From assembly GCA_944372795.1 (NCBI GenBank), contig CALWAF010000008.1, positions 1 through 58,120 on the forward strand: a stretch of 58,120 nucleotides of DNA, written 5' to 3'. This document shows, piece by piece, positions 24,903-34,363 of the stretch. The DNA comes from an uncultured Clostridia bacterium (GTDB lineage Bacteria; Bacillota; Clostridia; Christensenellales; CAG-917). Both the position numbers and the translations under genes were made by a program. Positions within the stretch are counted from its first letter, which is position 1, and every line of letters starts with the position of its first letter. The notes under the pieces were generated by a model that was given only the letters and a program-made list of their open reading frames with translations, did not search any database and was not told the origin of the DNA.

Positions 24903-26104
24903 AAAAATCCGTCAAGAAGGAATGCATCGCCATGCTGCTTGCCGGAGGACAAGGGACGAGGCTCGGGGTGCTCACCAAGGATGTGGCAAAGCCCGCGGTG
25001 CCGTTTGCGGCGAAGTACCGCATCATCGACTTCCCCCTGTCCAACTGCATCAACAGCGGCATCGACACGGTGGGGGTGCTGACGCAGTATCAGCCCTTCG
25101 AGCTCAACCAATACATCGGCAACGGACAGCCGTGGGACTTGGACAGGCTCTCGGGCGGCATCTTCGTCCTGCCTCCGTTCATGCGCGCGAAATCGGGCGA
25201 GTGGTATAAGGGCACGGCGAACGCGATCTACCAGAACATAGAGTTTATCGACGACTATAACCCAGATTATGTCCTGATTCTGTCGGGTGACCACATCTAC
25301 AAGATGGACTACGCCGAGATGCTCGCCGCTCACAAGAAGAACCGCGCGGACTGCACCATCGCCGTGCGCGACGTGCCCATAGAGGAAGCGAGCCGCTTCG
25401 GGATCATGAACCTGAAGAAGAACGGCGAGATATACGAGTTCGAGGAAAAGCCCAAGCAGCCCAAGAGCAACAAGGCGTCCATGGGCATCTATGTGTTCAC
25501 GTGGAGCGTGTTGCGCCGCTATCTTGTCGAGGATGAGGCGAACAAAGAGTCCGACAACGACTTCGGCAAAAACATCATCCCGAGGATGATAGGCGACGGC
25601 ATGAGGATGTTCGCCTATCAGTTCGACGGCTATTGGAAGGACGTGGGCACCATCTCGTCGCTGTGGGAGGCGAACATGGACGTGTTGAAGGGAGGCTCCT
25701 CCGACGAGGACCTCGACCTTGACGACGACGGCTGGAAGATATACGCAAGAAACATGGCGGAGCCGCCGCAGTTCATCTCTCCCACGGGCAGGGTGCAGAA
25801 CTGCCTCATCTCGGAAGGCACCATGGTGCACGGCACCGTCAAGGACAGCATCGTGTCGCACTCCGTCGTCATCGGCAAGAACGCCTATGTGGAGGGCTCC
25901 ATCATCATGCCGGGCGCCGTCGTCGAAGAAGGGGCGGACGTGCGCTATTCCATCGTCGGCTGGGACGCCGTGGTGGGCAAGGGCAGCATGGTGGGCGAGA
26001 CGCTCACGGAGTGCAAGCCCGGTGAGTGGAAGATCAGCGTCATCGCACCCGGCTACGAACTGCCCGAGGGCAGCGTGGTCGGCGTGGGCGAAATGATAGG
26101 ATAA
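24899..26104 (+). CDS. glgC: glucose-1-phosphate adenylyltransferase, catalytic subunit
   Basis: GlgC makes ADP-glucose, the committed step of glycogen synthesis. The 401-residue enzyme has the nucleotidyltransferase start [14 protein letters not shown] near residue 14, [16 protein letters not shown] near 40, and the catalytic Asp in [11 protein letters not shown] near 128. The C-terminal part is the left-handed beta-helix seen in the GSMVGETL repeats. The next gene is its non-catalytic partner. Confidence 0.97.
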   Translation: MKKSVKKECIAMLLAGGQGTRLGVLTKDVAKPAVPFAAKYRIIDFPLSNCINSGIDTVGVLTQYQPFELNQYIGNGQPWDLDRLSGGIFVLPPFMRAKSGEWYKGTANAIYQNIEFIDDYNPDYVLILSGDHIYKMDYAEMLAAHKKNRADCTIAVRDVPIEEASRFGIMNLKKNGEIYEFEEKPKQPKSNKASMGIYVFTWSVLRRYLVEDEANKESDNDFGKNIIPRMIGDGMRMFAYQFDGYWKDVGTISSLWEANMDVLKGGSSDEDLDLDDDGWKIYARNMAEPPQFISPTGRVQNCLISEGTMVHGTVKDSIVSHSVVIGKNAYVEGSIIMPGAVVEEGADVRYSIVGWDAVVGKGSMVGETLTECKPGEWKISVIAPGYELPEGSVVGVGEMIG

Positions 26105-26114
26105 GGAGGGGAAC

Positions 26115-27230
26115 ATGAAAAACAACGCACTTGCCGTATTGTTTGCATCCGACGAGGACAGCCATCTCAACGATCTGACGATACATCGCACGACGGCGAG
26201 CCTGCCGTATGCGGGAAGATACCGTCTCATCGACTTCGTGCTCTCCAACCTCGTGCACGCCAACATCACCAAGATCGGCATCATCACGCGCAACAACTAC
26301 AACAGCCTCATGGACCACATCCGTCAGGGCCGCGACTGGGACCTCAACCGCAAGAACGGCGGCATCTCGGTCTATCCTCCCTTCGTGTTCAACTCCGCTC
26401 ACGAGGTGTACAAGGGCAAGATCGAGGCGCTGTATATGCTGCGCGGGTTCATGCTCAAGTCCTCGGAGGACTATGTGGTCATCAGCAACACCAACATAGC
26501 CTTCAACATCGATTTCGACGAGGTGGCGAAGTTCCATCAGGAAAAGGGCGCGGACATCACCATGCTCACCTATTCCACCGACGACATCACCCCGCGCAAG
26601 CTGGTGGTGACGGCGGACAAGAACAAGCGCATCAAGGACCTGCGTTTCCCCGTCGCGACGGACACGGGCAAGCAGCTGTGCAACCTCAACATCTATTACA
26701 TCAGGAAGGATCTGCTCATCTCTCTCATCGACAACGCTTATGCGCACGGCGCCTACGATTTCGAGAAGGACATCGTGCGCGCCAGCCTCGAAGACCTTTA
26801 CGTAATGAGCTATGAGGTGGACAACTACGTCGCCGTCATCGACCGCATCCCCACCTACTTCAAGCGCAGCATGGACCTGCTCGATCCCGCGGTGAGGGAG
26901 GACCTGTTCTACGGACACTCCACCATCCTCACCAAGGTCAAGGACAGCGTGCCCACCAAGTATAAAGAGGGCGCGAACGTGCACAATTCCATCATCGCTG
27001 ACGGCTGCGAAGTGGGCGGCACGGTGGAGAACAGCATCCTCTTCAGAAGCGTGAAGGTGGGCAAAGGCGCCGTCATCCGCAACTCCATCGTCATGGAGAA
27101 CGGCATCGTGATGGAAAACGCGCAGCTGGACTACGTCATCACCGACAAGTCCTGCATCATACAATCGGGCAGAAGGCTCGCGGGCTACGAGAGCTATCCC
27201 ATGGTCGTGGTCAAGAACAAGATCATCTGA
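26115..27230 (+). CDS. glgD: GlgD-type regulatory subunit of ADP-glucose pyrophosphorylase
   Basis: The 371-residue protein is a GlgC paralogue with the same fold, but the active-site features are lost. The Gly-rich loop AGGQGTRL is replaced by FASDEDSHLND, and the catalytic SGDHIY reads SNTNIAF. In Firmicutes GlgD of this kind forms a heterotetramer with GlgC and raises its activity. It follows glgC by 10 nt with an AAGGAGGGGA site. Confidence 0.93.
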   Translation: MKNNALAVLFASDEDSHLNDLTIHRTTASLPYAGRYRLIDFVLSNLVHANITKIGIITRNNYNSLMDHIRQGRDWDLNRKNGGISVYPPFVFNSAHEVYKGKIEALYMLRGFMLKSSEDYVVISNTNIAFNIDFDEVAKFHQEKGADITMLTYSTDDITPRKLVVTADKNKRIKDLRFPVATDTGKQLCNLNIYYIRKDLLISLIDNAYAHGAYDFEKDIVRASLEDLYVMSYEVDNYVAVIDRIPTYFKRSMDLLDPAVREDLFYGHSTILTKVKDSVPTKYKEGANVHNSIIADGCEVGGTVENSILFRSVKVGKGAVIRNSIVMENGIVMENAQLDYVITDKSCIIQSGRRLAGYESYPMVVVKNKII

Positions 27231-27261
27231 CGCACATCCCGTCTACAAGGAGGAAAACAGC

Positions 27262-28683
27262 ATGAAAATCTTATTCGTGGCATCCGAAGCGGCGCCCTTC
27301 GTCAGGACGGGCGGGCTGGGCGACGTCGCGGGCGCGCTGCCCAAGGCGTTCAACAAGCTGGGACACGACGCGCGCGTCATCATCCCTTACTACAAAGAGG
27401 AGATCAAGGACTCTTTCAAGAGCGGGATGCGTTTTGTGGGTTCCACCTTTGTGGATCTCAGCTGGCGCAGACAGTACGCGGGGGTGTACGAGGCGGTCTA
27501 TGACGGCGTGACGTACTACTTCGTGGACAACGAGTTCTACTTCAAGCGCAGAGGGCTGTACGGGCACTTCGACGACGGCGAGAGGTTCGCGTTTTTCTCC
27601 AAGGCGGTGCCCGAGGTGCTTCCTCTCATCGGGTTCTTCCCGGACGTTCTGCACTGCAACGACTGGCACACCGCGCTGACGCCCGTTTATCTCGACGTCT
27701 ACTATCGCTTCTCGGAGGAATACCGCAACATAAAGACGGTGTTCACCATCCACAACATCGAGTTCCAAGGCAAGTACGGCACCGAGCTGCTCTCCGACGT
27801 CATGGGGCTGCCCGAGTGGGCGCATTCCCTCGTGATGAACGACGGCTGCGTCAACTATATGAAGGGTGGCATCGAGTCCTCTTCCGCGGTGACGACGGTG
27901 AGCGAGACCTATGCGACCGAGATCCTCGATCCCTTCTATTCCTACGGGCTGGAGGGGATACTCTCCGAGCGCAGATATAAGCTCCACGGCGTCATCAACG
28001 GCATCGACACCAAGATGTACGATCCCAAGACGGACGAGGCGCTCTTCGAGAACTACAACCTGCGCTCCTACGCCAAGAAGAAGCTCAACAAGAAGGGTCT
28101 GTGCGAGATGATAGACCTAGGTTATGACGAGAACCGTCCCATGATCGCGATGGTCACCCGTCTTACGGAGCAGAAGGGCATGGATCTCGTGGCGGCGGTC
28201 GTGGACGAGATCATGCGCGCCGACGTGCAGATGGTGGTGCTGGGCACGGGAGATTGGAAGTACGAGAACATGATCAAGCGCGTGGAGGATCAATATCCCG
28301 CCAAATTCCGCGCCATCCTGCAATTCTCGTCCGATCTCGCGAGCAAGCTCTACGCCGCAAGCGACATCTTCCTCATGCCCTCCAAGTTCGAGCCGTGCGG
28401 CTTGAGCCAGATGATCGCCATGCGCTACGGTTCCGTCCCCGTGGTGCGCGAGACGGGCGGTCTCAAAGACACCGTCGAGCCCTATAATCCCGTGGAGAAG
28501 ACGGGCGTCGGGTTCACCTTCAAGACCTACAACGCGTACGATATGCTTGACGCGGTGTGGAGGGCGTACGGCACCTTCTTCGACAAGGAGAATTGGAAAG
28601 CCGTGGTGTCCAACGGGATGAAGGCGGACTTCGGCTGGGACGTCTCGGCAAAGAAGTATATCGACATCTACCGCGGCATCTGA
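27262..28683 (+). CDS. glgA: glycogen synthase (ADP-glucose)
   Basis: GlgA extends alpha-1,4 chains from ADP-glucose. The 473-residue GT5 enzyme has both Rossmann halves, CNDWHTAL near residue 132, TIHNIEFQGKYG near 163, and the C-terminal PSKFEPCGLSQMIAMRYG near 370 with the conserved Glu. The N-terminal sugar-nucleotide motif normally written KxGGL reads RTGGL, with Arg15 for Lys. AAGGAGGAAAAC precedes the ATG. Confidence 0.95.
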   Translation: MKILFVASEAAPFVRTGGLGDVAGALPKAFNKLGHDARVIIPYYKEEIKDSFKSGMRFVGSTFVDLSWRRQYAGVYEAVYDGVTYYFVDNEFYFKRRGLYGHFDDGERFAFFSKAVPEVLPLIGFFPDVLHCNDWHTALTPVYLDVYYRFSEEYRNIKTVFTIHNIEFQGKYGTELLSDVMGLPEWAHSLVMNDGCVNYMKGGIESSSAVTTVSETYATEILDPFYSYGLEGILSERRYKLHGVINGIDTKMYDPKTDEALFENYNLRSYAKKKLNKKGLCEMIDLGYDENRPMIAMVTRLTEQKGMDLVAAVVDEIMRADVQMVVLGTGDWKYENMIKRVEDQYPAKFRAILQFSSDLASKLYAASDIFLMPSKFEPCGLSQMIAMRYGSVPVVRETGGLKDTVEPYNPVEKTGVGFTFKTYNAYDMLDAVWRAYGTFFDKENWKAVVSNGMKADFGWDVSAKKYIDIYRGI

Positions 28684-28789
28684 CGCCGCGTCCGCCCGCC
28701 CATCGCGAAGGGGCGGTGCGGGATCACACCGAAAAGGAAAACAAAACAAACAGACTCTCGACGGGGGAAACGAGAGAAAAGAAGGGTTT

Positions 28790-31219
28790 ATGTCAACATA
28801 CAAGATCACGTCAAAAGAATTCGGAAATCAAGTCGTTTCCCTGCTCGCGAGGCTCTTCGGGGTCAAGCCCGAAGAGGCAAGCAAGGCGCAGCTTTACCGC
28901 GCCACCTGCATCGCCGTGCGCGATATACTCACGCAGACCCGCGTCAACTTCAAAAAGCGCGTGCGTGAGCAGAATGCAAAGCAGGTCTACTATATGTCCA
29001 TGGAGTTCCTGCTCGGCAGGTCGCTTAAGAACCACCTGTTCAACCTCGGCATCACCGATCAGGTCGCCGAGGCGGTGAAGAAGCTGGGCGCGGACCTCGA
29101 CGAGCTGTATTCCTTCGAGCCCGATGCAGGGCTCGGCAACGGCGGTCTCGGCAGGCTCGCCGCGGCGTATATGGACTCCCTCACCTCCGAGGGCTATGCG
29201 GCAAGCGGCTTCTCCATCATGTACGACTATGGCATCTTCAAGCAGGTCATCGTGGACGGCTGGCAGCTGGAACAGCCCGACGACTGGCTCAAACAGGGCG
29301 GAGTGTGGCTTTCCCCCCGTCCCGAGGAGACCTATGAGGTCAAGTTCGGCGGCGTCGTGGACGAGAATTGGGAGAACGGCAGGCTCACCGTCCGTCAGCG
29401 CGACTACACCACGGTGCTCGCCGTGCCCTACGATATGAACATCTCGGGCTATCACACCGACACCGTCAACCGCATCAGGCTGTGGTCGTCAAAGGCGCCC
29501 GTGGACTTCGATATGTCCATGTTCTCGCGCGGCGAATACGTCAAGGCGATGTCTGCAAAGGCGATGGCGGAGTCCATCTCCAAGGTGCTTTATCCCGCCG
29601 ACGATCACATCGAGGGCAAATCCCTCCGACTCAAACAGCAATATTTCTTCGTGTCCGCGTCTATCCAGAGCATAATCGCGAGGCATCTCAAGACCAATCC
29701 GAGCCTCGACAACCTCGCGGACTGCGTCGCCATCCACATCAACGACACCCATCCGACGCTGTGCATACCCGAGCTCATGCGCATCCTTCTCGACGAGTAC
29801 GGCATGAGCTGGGAGAAGGCGTGGGACATCACCACGGGCTGCATCTCCTACACCAACCACACCGTCATGGCGGAGGCGCTCGAGAAGTGGCCGCAGGATC
29901 TCTTCCAAAGCCTGCTTCCCCGCATCTATCAGATCGTGCACGAGATCAATCAGCGTTTTGTGGGCGAGCTGTGGCAGTTCTATCCCTCCAATTGGGATGC
30001 CGTCACCCGCAACGCCGTCCTCGCGGACGGGCAGATCAGGATGGCGAATCTCTGCCTTGTCACGTCGCACACCATCAACGGCGTCAGCGCGCTGCACTCC
30101 GACATCCTGAAGCACGACGTCTTCCGCGATTACTACGCGATGCACCCCGAGAAGTTCACCAACGTCACCAACGGCATCACTCACCGCCGCTGGGTCGCGG
30201 AGGCTAACCCCGAGCTCGCCGCCCTCATCAACGAGCTCATAGGGGAGGGCTGGCTCACGGATGCGGACGAGCTCAAAGGGCTCATGCGCTATATGGGGGA
30301 CTCCGCTGTGCTGGGACGCCTTGCCGAGATCAAGCGCGCCAACAAAGTGCGTCTCGCAGCCTACATCAAGGAGGCGAACGGAGTCGTCGTCGACCCCGAT
30401 TCCGTCTTTGACGTACAGGTCAAGCGACTGCACGAGTATAAGCGTCAGCTTCTGAATGCGCTGCACATCCTCGACCTCTACTTCCGCTTGAAGGAAAACC
30501 CGAACCTAGACATAAAACCGCGCACCTTCATCTTCGGCGCGAAGGCGGCATCCGCCTATTATATGGCGAAGCAGATCATCCGCTTCATCTGCACCCTCGC
30601 CAAGGTCATCAACAACGACCCCGACGTGAACGGGAAACTGAAAGTCGTCTTCCTCGAGAACTATCGCGTCACTCTTGCCGAGCTCATCATGCCCGCAGCC
30701 GAGGTCAGCGAACAGATCTCCATCGCGGGCAAGGAGGCGAGCGGCACCGGCAACATGAAGTTCATGATCAACGGCGCCCTCACCGTGGGCACGCTGGACG
30801 GCGCCAACGTCGAGATACACGAGGAAGTCGGCGACGAAAACATCTTCCTCTTCGGGCTCCACGCCGACGAGGTGCAGGAGCTGTGGCGCAAGGGATATAA
30901 TCCCACGCACTACTATCAGACCGATCCGCGCATCAAGCGCGCTTTGGACGCCCTTCGTCACGGCATCGGTGGAGTGAATTTCTCCGAGATCGCCGACAGC
31001 CTCACCATAGGCAGGGGCGGCACTCCCGACGGCTATATGGTGCTTGCCGACTTCGCCTCCTACTGCGACATCCAGCGCAAGGTGGACGAGGTCTACCGCG
31101 ACGCCGAGAGGTGGAACCGCATGTCCCTCATCAACATCGCCAAAGCGGGCTTCTTCGCCGCGGACCGCGCGGTCAAGGAATACGCCGACAAGATATGGGG
31201 CGTGCAGAAGATCAAATGA
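28790..31219 (+). CDS. glgP: glycogen/starch/maltodextrin phosphorylase
   Basis: GlgP releases glucose-1-phosphate from alpha-glucan ends. The 809-residue GT35 protein has family segments GLGNGGLGRLAAAYMDSL near residue 115 and the PLP-binding Lys657 in EASGTGNMKFMINGAL. It follows glgA after 106 nt containing a CTCTCG...CGAGAG hairpin, which could set the relative level of synthesis and breakdown genes. AGAAGGGTTT precedes the ATG. Confidence 0.97.
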   Translation: MSTYKITSKEFGNQVVSLLARLFGVKPEEASKAQLYRATCIAVRDILTQTRVNFKKRVREQNAKQVYYMSMEFLLGRSLKNHLFNLGITDQVAEAVKKLGADLDELYSFEPDAGLGNGGLGRLAAAYMDSLTSEGYAASGFSIMYDYGIFKQVIVDGWQLEQPDDWLKQGGVWLSPRPEETYEVKFGGVVDENWENGRLTVRQRDYTTVLAVPYDMNISGYHTDTVNRIRLWSSKAPVDFDMSMFSRGEYVKAMSAKAMAESISKVLYPADDHIEGKSLRLKQQYFFVSASIQSIIARHLKTNPSLDNLADCVAIHINDTHPTLCIPELMRILLDEYGMSWEKAWDITTGCISYTNHTVMAEALEKWPQDLFQSLLPRIYQIVHEINQRFVGELWQFYPSNWDAVTRNAVLADGQIRMANLCLVTSHTINGVSALHSDILKHDVFRDYYAMHPEKFTNVTNGITHRRWVAEANPELAALINELIGEGWLTDADELKGLMRYMGDSAVLGRLAEIKRANKVRLAAYIKEANGVVVDPDSVFDVQVKRLHEYKRQLLNALHILDLYFRLKENPNLDIKPRTFIFGAKAASAYYMAKQIIRFICTLAKVINNDPDVNGKLKVVFLENYRVTLAELIMPAAEVSEQISIAGKEASGTGNMKFMINGALTVGTLDGANVEIHEEVGDENIFLFGLHADEVQELWRKGYNPTHYYQTDPRIKRALDALRHGIGGVNFSEIADSLTIGRGGTPDGYMVLADFASYCDIQRKVDEVYRDAERWNRMSLINIAKAGFFAADRAVKEYADKIWGVQKIK

Positions 31220-31226
31220 AAGACGG

Positions 31227-31253
31227 GCGCGCCGCGGCAGCGGCGCGCTTTTT
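31227..31253 (+). terminator. hairpin terminator or attenuator after glgP
   Basis: GCGCGCCGC-GGCA-GCGGCGCGC followed by TTTTTGTG, 8 nt past the glgP stop. Read-through would still reach the GH13 gene 52 nt further on. Confidence 0.85.
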
Positions 31254-31304
31254 GTGTGCGGCTCTGCCGCACGGGACGGCTCTTCGCCGCGCACGGGAGG
31301 ATAT

Positions 31305-33137
31305 ATGTACTACGATCCGTTGACAGACAAGACGCCCTACGGTGCATCCGTTGTGGGCGAGCCCACCGCATTCCGTTTCACTCTGCCCGCGGGCGAGAGG
31401 GCGGACAAGGTGACGGTCATCGTGCGCCGCGGCGCGGAGGAATACCGCACCGCGCTCTCCCTCGTCCGCTTCGAAGGGGACGCCACCGTGTACGAAGGCG
31501 AGCTCCGTCTCCCCGTTGCGGGGCTGTGGTACTACCGCTTCGAGAGCTCTCTCGCGGGGCGCGTGACCTATTACGGCAGAGGGTCGGGCGGCTGCGCCGT
31601 TTCGGGGGAGTGGTTGCCGGAATGGCAGCTTACCGTGACAAAACGGGCATATAAAACCCCTGATTGGGCAAAAGAAGGCGTAGTCTATCAGATTTTTGCC
31701 GACCGTTTCGCAAGGGCGGGGGAGGTGCGTTTTGCAAAGAAGGGCACCCTGCACGCGGATTGGTACGACCTCCCCGACATCGCGGCGGAGGGAGAGGAGT
31801 ACCGCGCGGACGATTTCTTCGGCGGCAACGCCGAGGGCATCATAAGCAAGCTGGACTATCTGAAGAGTCTGGGCGTCACGGTCATTTATCTTTCCCCCGT
31901 CTTCCTCTCGTCCAGCAACCACCGCTACGACACCGCGGACTATATGCGCGCGGACGATCTTTTCGGCGGGGACGAGGGCGTGAAAAAACTGTGCGCCGCC
32001 GCTCACAAGGCGGGCATACGCGTGGTGTTGGACGGCGTGTTCAATCACACGGGCGCGGACAGCATCTACTTCAACAAATTCGGCACCTTCCCGGGGAAAG
32101 GGGCTTATCAGGGTGCGGATTCCCCCTATTTCGATTGGTACACCTTCTACGAGCACCCGGACAGCTATCACTGCTGGTGGGGCTCCACCGTCGTGCCCAC
32201 CGTGGACAAGAGCGCAAAAGGGTTCAGGAAGCTCATCTGCGGCAAGGGCGGCGTCATCGACAAGTGGACGAAGGCGGGCGCGGACGGCTGGCGGCTGGAC
32301 GTGGTGGACGAGCTCCCCACCGATTTTGCCGAGGAAGTCTGCGCCGCGATAAGGCGCGCGGGCAAGGACCCCCTCGTCATCGGCGAGGTGTGGGAGGACG
32401 CCTCCGACAAGGTCAGCTACGGCACATGGCGTCCTTACTTCATGGGCGACGAGCTGGACGGCGTGATGAACTATCCCTTCCGCAGGGCGATATTCGACCT
32501 CATCATGAAAGGGGACCGCGAGGGCTTCCGCGACGCCGTGACCCTCATCGCGGAGCACTATCCCAAGGAGAGCATGGACGTCTGTTTCACCCTCGTAGGC
32601 TCTCACGATACCGTGCGCGCTCTCACCGCGCTCTCGGGCGTGGAAGCGCCCTATGACAAGGCGGAACGCCGCACATACAGACTCTCCGACGAATATTACG
32701 CCTTCGCCAAGCTCCGCCTCAAAGCTGCCGCCATCCTGCAATACACCCTCCCCGGCGTCCCCTGCGTCTATTACGGCGACGAGGCGGGCGTGCAGGGCTT
32801 CGAGGACCCCTTGAACCGCGCCACCTATCCGTGGGGCAGGCAGGACGACGACCTTCTCGGGCATTACCGCGCCCTCGGTGAGCTCCGCCGCAGAAATGCC
32901 GACGCCCTTCGCGGCAGGCTCGTCTTCCTCGACGACAGCGAACTCACCGTCTTCCGCCGCATCTCCGACGACGGCGCCCACATCCTCACCACCTATTACA
33001 ACCCCTGTTTCCACACCGTCCGCCGCGACGTCAACGCCTTCGACGCCTTCACGGGCGAACGCATAGGGGATGGGGGTGGTGGTGTGTTGGTTGTGCCGCC
33101 GCTTTCCGCCTGCGTGACTTCTGACACTCTCATTTAG
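31305..33137 (+). CDS. GH13 alpha-glucan hydrolase (neopullulanase/cyclomaltodextrinase-like)
   Basis: The 610-residue protein has an N-terminal beta domain (about 1-110, CBM34-like) and a GH13 barrel with VIYLSPVFLSSSNHRYDT near residue 193, the nucleophile Asp332 in GWRLDVVDEL, acid Glu361 in VIGEVWED and SHDTVRAL near 430. There is no signal peptide, so it acts inside the cell, probably trimming maltodextrins or branch stubs beside GlgP. The ATG at 31305 is chosen for GGGAGGATAT. Oddly, its last codons and stop TAG form the left arm of a structured repeat (33121-33243). Confidence 0.9.
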   Translation: MYYDPLTDKTPYGASVVGEPTAFRFTLPAGERADKVTVIVRRGAEEYRTALSLVRFEGDATVYEGELRLPVAGLWYYRFESSLAGRVTYYGRGSGGCAVSGEWLPEWQLTVTKRAYKTPDWAKEGVVYQIFADRFARAGEVRFAKKGTLHADWYDLPDIAAEGEEYRADDFFGGNAEGIISKLDYLKSLGVTVIYLSPVFLSSSNHRYDTADYMRADDLFGGDEGVKKLCAAAHKAGIRVVLDGVFNHTGADSIYFNKFGTFPGKGAYQGADSPYFDWYTFYEHPDSYHCWWGSTVVPTVDKSAKGFRKLICGKGGVIDKWTKAGADGWRLDVVDELPTDFAEEVCAAIRRAGKDPLVIGEVWEDASDKVSYGTWRPYFMGDELDGVMNYPFRRAIFDLIMKGDREGFRDAVTLIAEHYPKESMDVCFTLVGSHDTVRALTALSGVEAPYDKAERRTYRLSDEYYAFAKLRLKAAAILQYTLPGVPCVYYGDEAGVQGFEDPLNRATYPWGRQDDDLLGHYRALGELRRRNADALRGRLVFLDDSELTVFRRISDDGAHILTTYYNPCFHTVRRDVNAFDAFTGERIGDGGGGVLVVPPLSACVTSDTLI

Positions 33138-33243
33138 CGATCTGCTTTGTCAAAGCCCCGTTTTCGGCTCGTTACGTACGGTTTAGTACGCGCCTCGCTG
33201 AAAAGGGGCTTTTTCGCGCATCTCATCTAAATGAGAGCGTCAG
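33121..33243. repeat. ~124-bp three-tier hairpin element, copy A
   Basis: Outer arms CTGACACTCTCATTTAG (33121-33137) and CTAAATGAGAGCGTCAG (33227-33243) pair with one mismatch. Inside is a second stem AAAGCCCC-TTTTC / GAAAA-GGGGCTTT (33152-33212) followed by TTTTT. The innermost 30-nt loop, CTCGTTACGTACG...CGCCTC, holds a small CGTAC/GTACG stem. The copy at 43744-43867 has the same length and loop but different, still paired, stems. It may act as the terminator of the GH13 gene. Confidence 0.8.
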
Positions 33244-33712
33244 GGGGGCGGGGAGCAAGAACCGAGAAAACGTCGTGTTCGGAGGTTGGAACGGGTGCAC
33301 GACTCTGACATTGGAGTATTGTACCCCCTTCCTGCGGGTTTCCCCCTCATTTACCCCACCGAAAATACTTTCGGCGGGGACCCCGATCGTTCCCCCTTAA
33401 AAGGGGACCCACCATTTCGGGGGACACCTTCGGCACTCGGGCACGAGGGCGCCCGAGGACGGCGCCTCCACGGCGCCGCCATGTTATGCCGCTTGCAATG
33501 CGCCCGCTTCGCGAAAAGAGTGGCGCATTGCTAGCGCACGTTTCGTCAGCCCTCGGCACTCATACGGTCGCCGCCGACTTTCAAGAGGCGGCAAGCCGCC
33601 TGTGAAAGTTTGGCTGGGCGGCTCCACCTCGAACGAGATAACATCGTGTCAGGGGACGTCACGCTCCGGGTTTTCGTGAAGCCGCCAAGACGTGCACTTA
33701 TTCGGAGCGTCA
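33244..33712. repeat. mosaic repeat region with inverted modules
   Basis: No gene is supported. The stretch contains an inverted copy of the AACAATACTCCC / CCTGCAGGAAGGGG module of the left window end (about 33309-33340), a REP-like palindrome (33354-33379), a two-tier hairpin in inverted orientation (33577-33609) and the phrase GACGTCACGCTCCGGG, which recurs in related form near 43.95 and 47.11 kb. Confidence 0.65.
33354..33379. repeat. REP-like palindrome, copy 2
   Basis: A 26-bp palindrome: CCCCACCGAAA, loop ATAC, then TTTCGGCGGGG. Nearly perfect 11-bp stem. Confidence 0.8.
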
Positions 33713-34071
33713 CCGAGCACGATGAAACCTCTTTCGAAGACGGTCTTACGCGCCGCTCACTCAAACTTGCACAGCGGGCGTTTTCGCCCGCTCTTGCAAG
33801 TTGCGGCGCGCTCCGCGACCTCGCAAGCAAGACGGATAATTAAGTAGACACGGGCGCCGTGCGCGCCGAGTCGCCTTCCTCTCCCCGCGAGCGACGTTCG
33901 GTGAGTACTGTTCGCCGCTCGATTATCTCTATGCGAGATTCAAACTTTATCAAAAAGGATGAAAAACATATCCCGCATTTTAGGAGGATTGTCCCTTATT
34001 CCGAGTGGGGGAGGAAAGCCCGAAGGGAAGGAGGGGGAACAATACTCCCATGTTAAGGGACGCACACCCCG
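33713..34071. repeat. interspersed mosaic block, copy 1
   Basis: This contains a two-tier hairpin (33764-33802) and then a conserved segment of about 235 bp (33815-34050) that recurs at 44116-44350 and 47252-47485. Landmarks are GTAGACACGGGCG, CCTCTCCCCGCGAGCGA, ATGCGAGATTCAAACT, CCCGCATTTTAGGAGG and GAAGGGAAGGAGGGGG. Short frames exist on both strands, but differences between copies fall on all codon positions, so coding is not supported. Confidence 0.8.
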
Positions 34072-34230
34072 TTTTCACCCACGAGCACGACGCACACTCC
34101 GAGTATTTGTCACACGTCCTCCTGCACTTTCCCCGTGGCGGTTTTCATGCGGGTTTCGGGGGTGGAGACGGGCGGAGAGGGAGCGTCCGCACCGTCCGAA
34201 ACAAGATGTGATGCGAAAACGTTAAGTCGC

Positions 34231-34259
34231 TTGACTAATGCGGGAGTATCGTTTATATT
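34231..34259 (+). promoter_or_regulatory. promoter of the Asp23-like/greA/lysS unit
   Basis: TTGACT (34231-34236) and TATATT (34254-34259) are 17 nt apart, right after the end of the repeat-rich gap. Confidence 0.8.
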
Positions 34260-34363
34260 ATATGAAAAATAATAATACGGCATTGGGACAGCGGCTTCGG
34301 AATTGACGAGGGCGCTGTTTCGGTGGTCATAGGGGCGGGCGAAGACCCGTATACGGAGGCAGC

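Noticed and set aside
33138..34230. An insertion sequence or prophage remnant in the largest gap
   Set aside because: No transposase, integrase or phage-like frame is visible on either strand; the content is explained by repeated hairpin modules.
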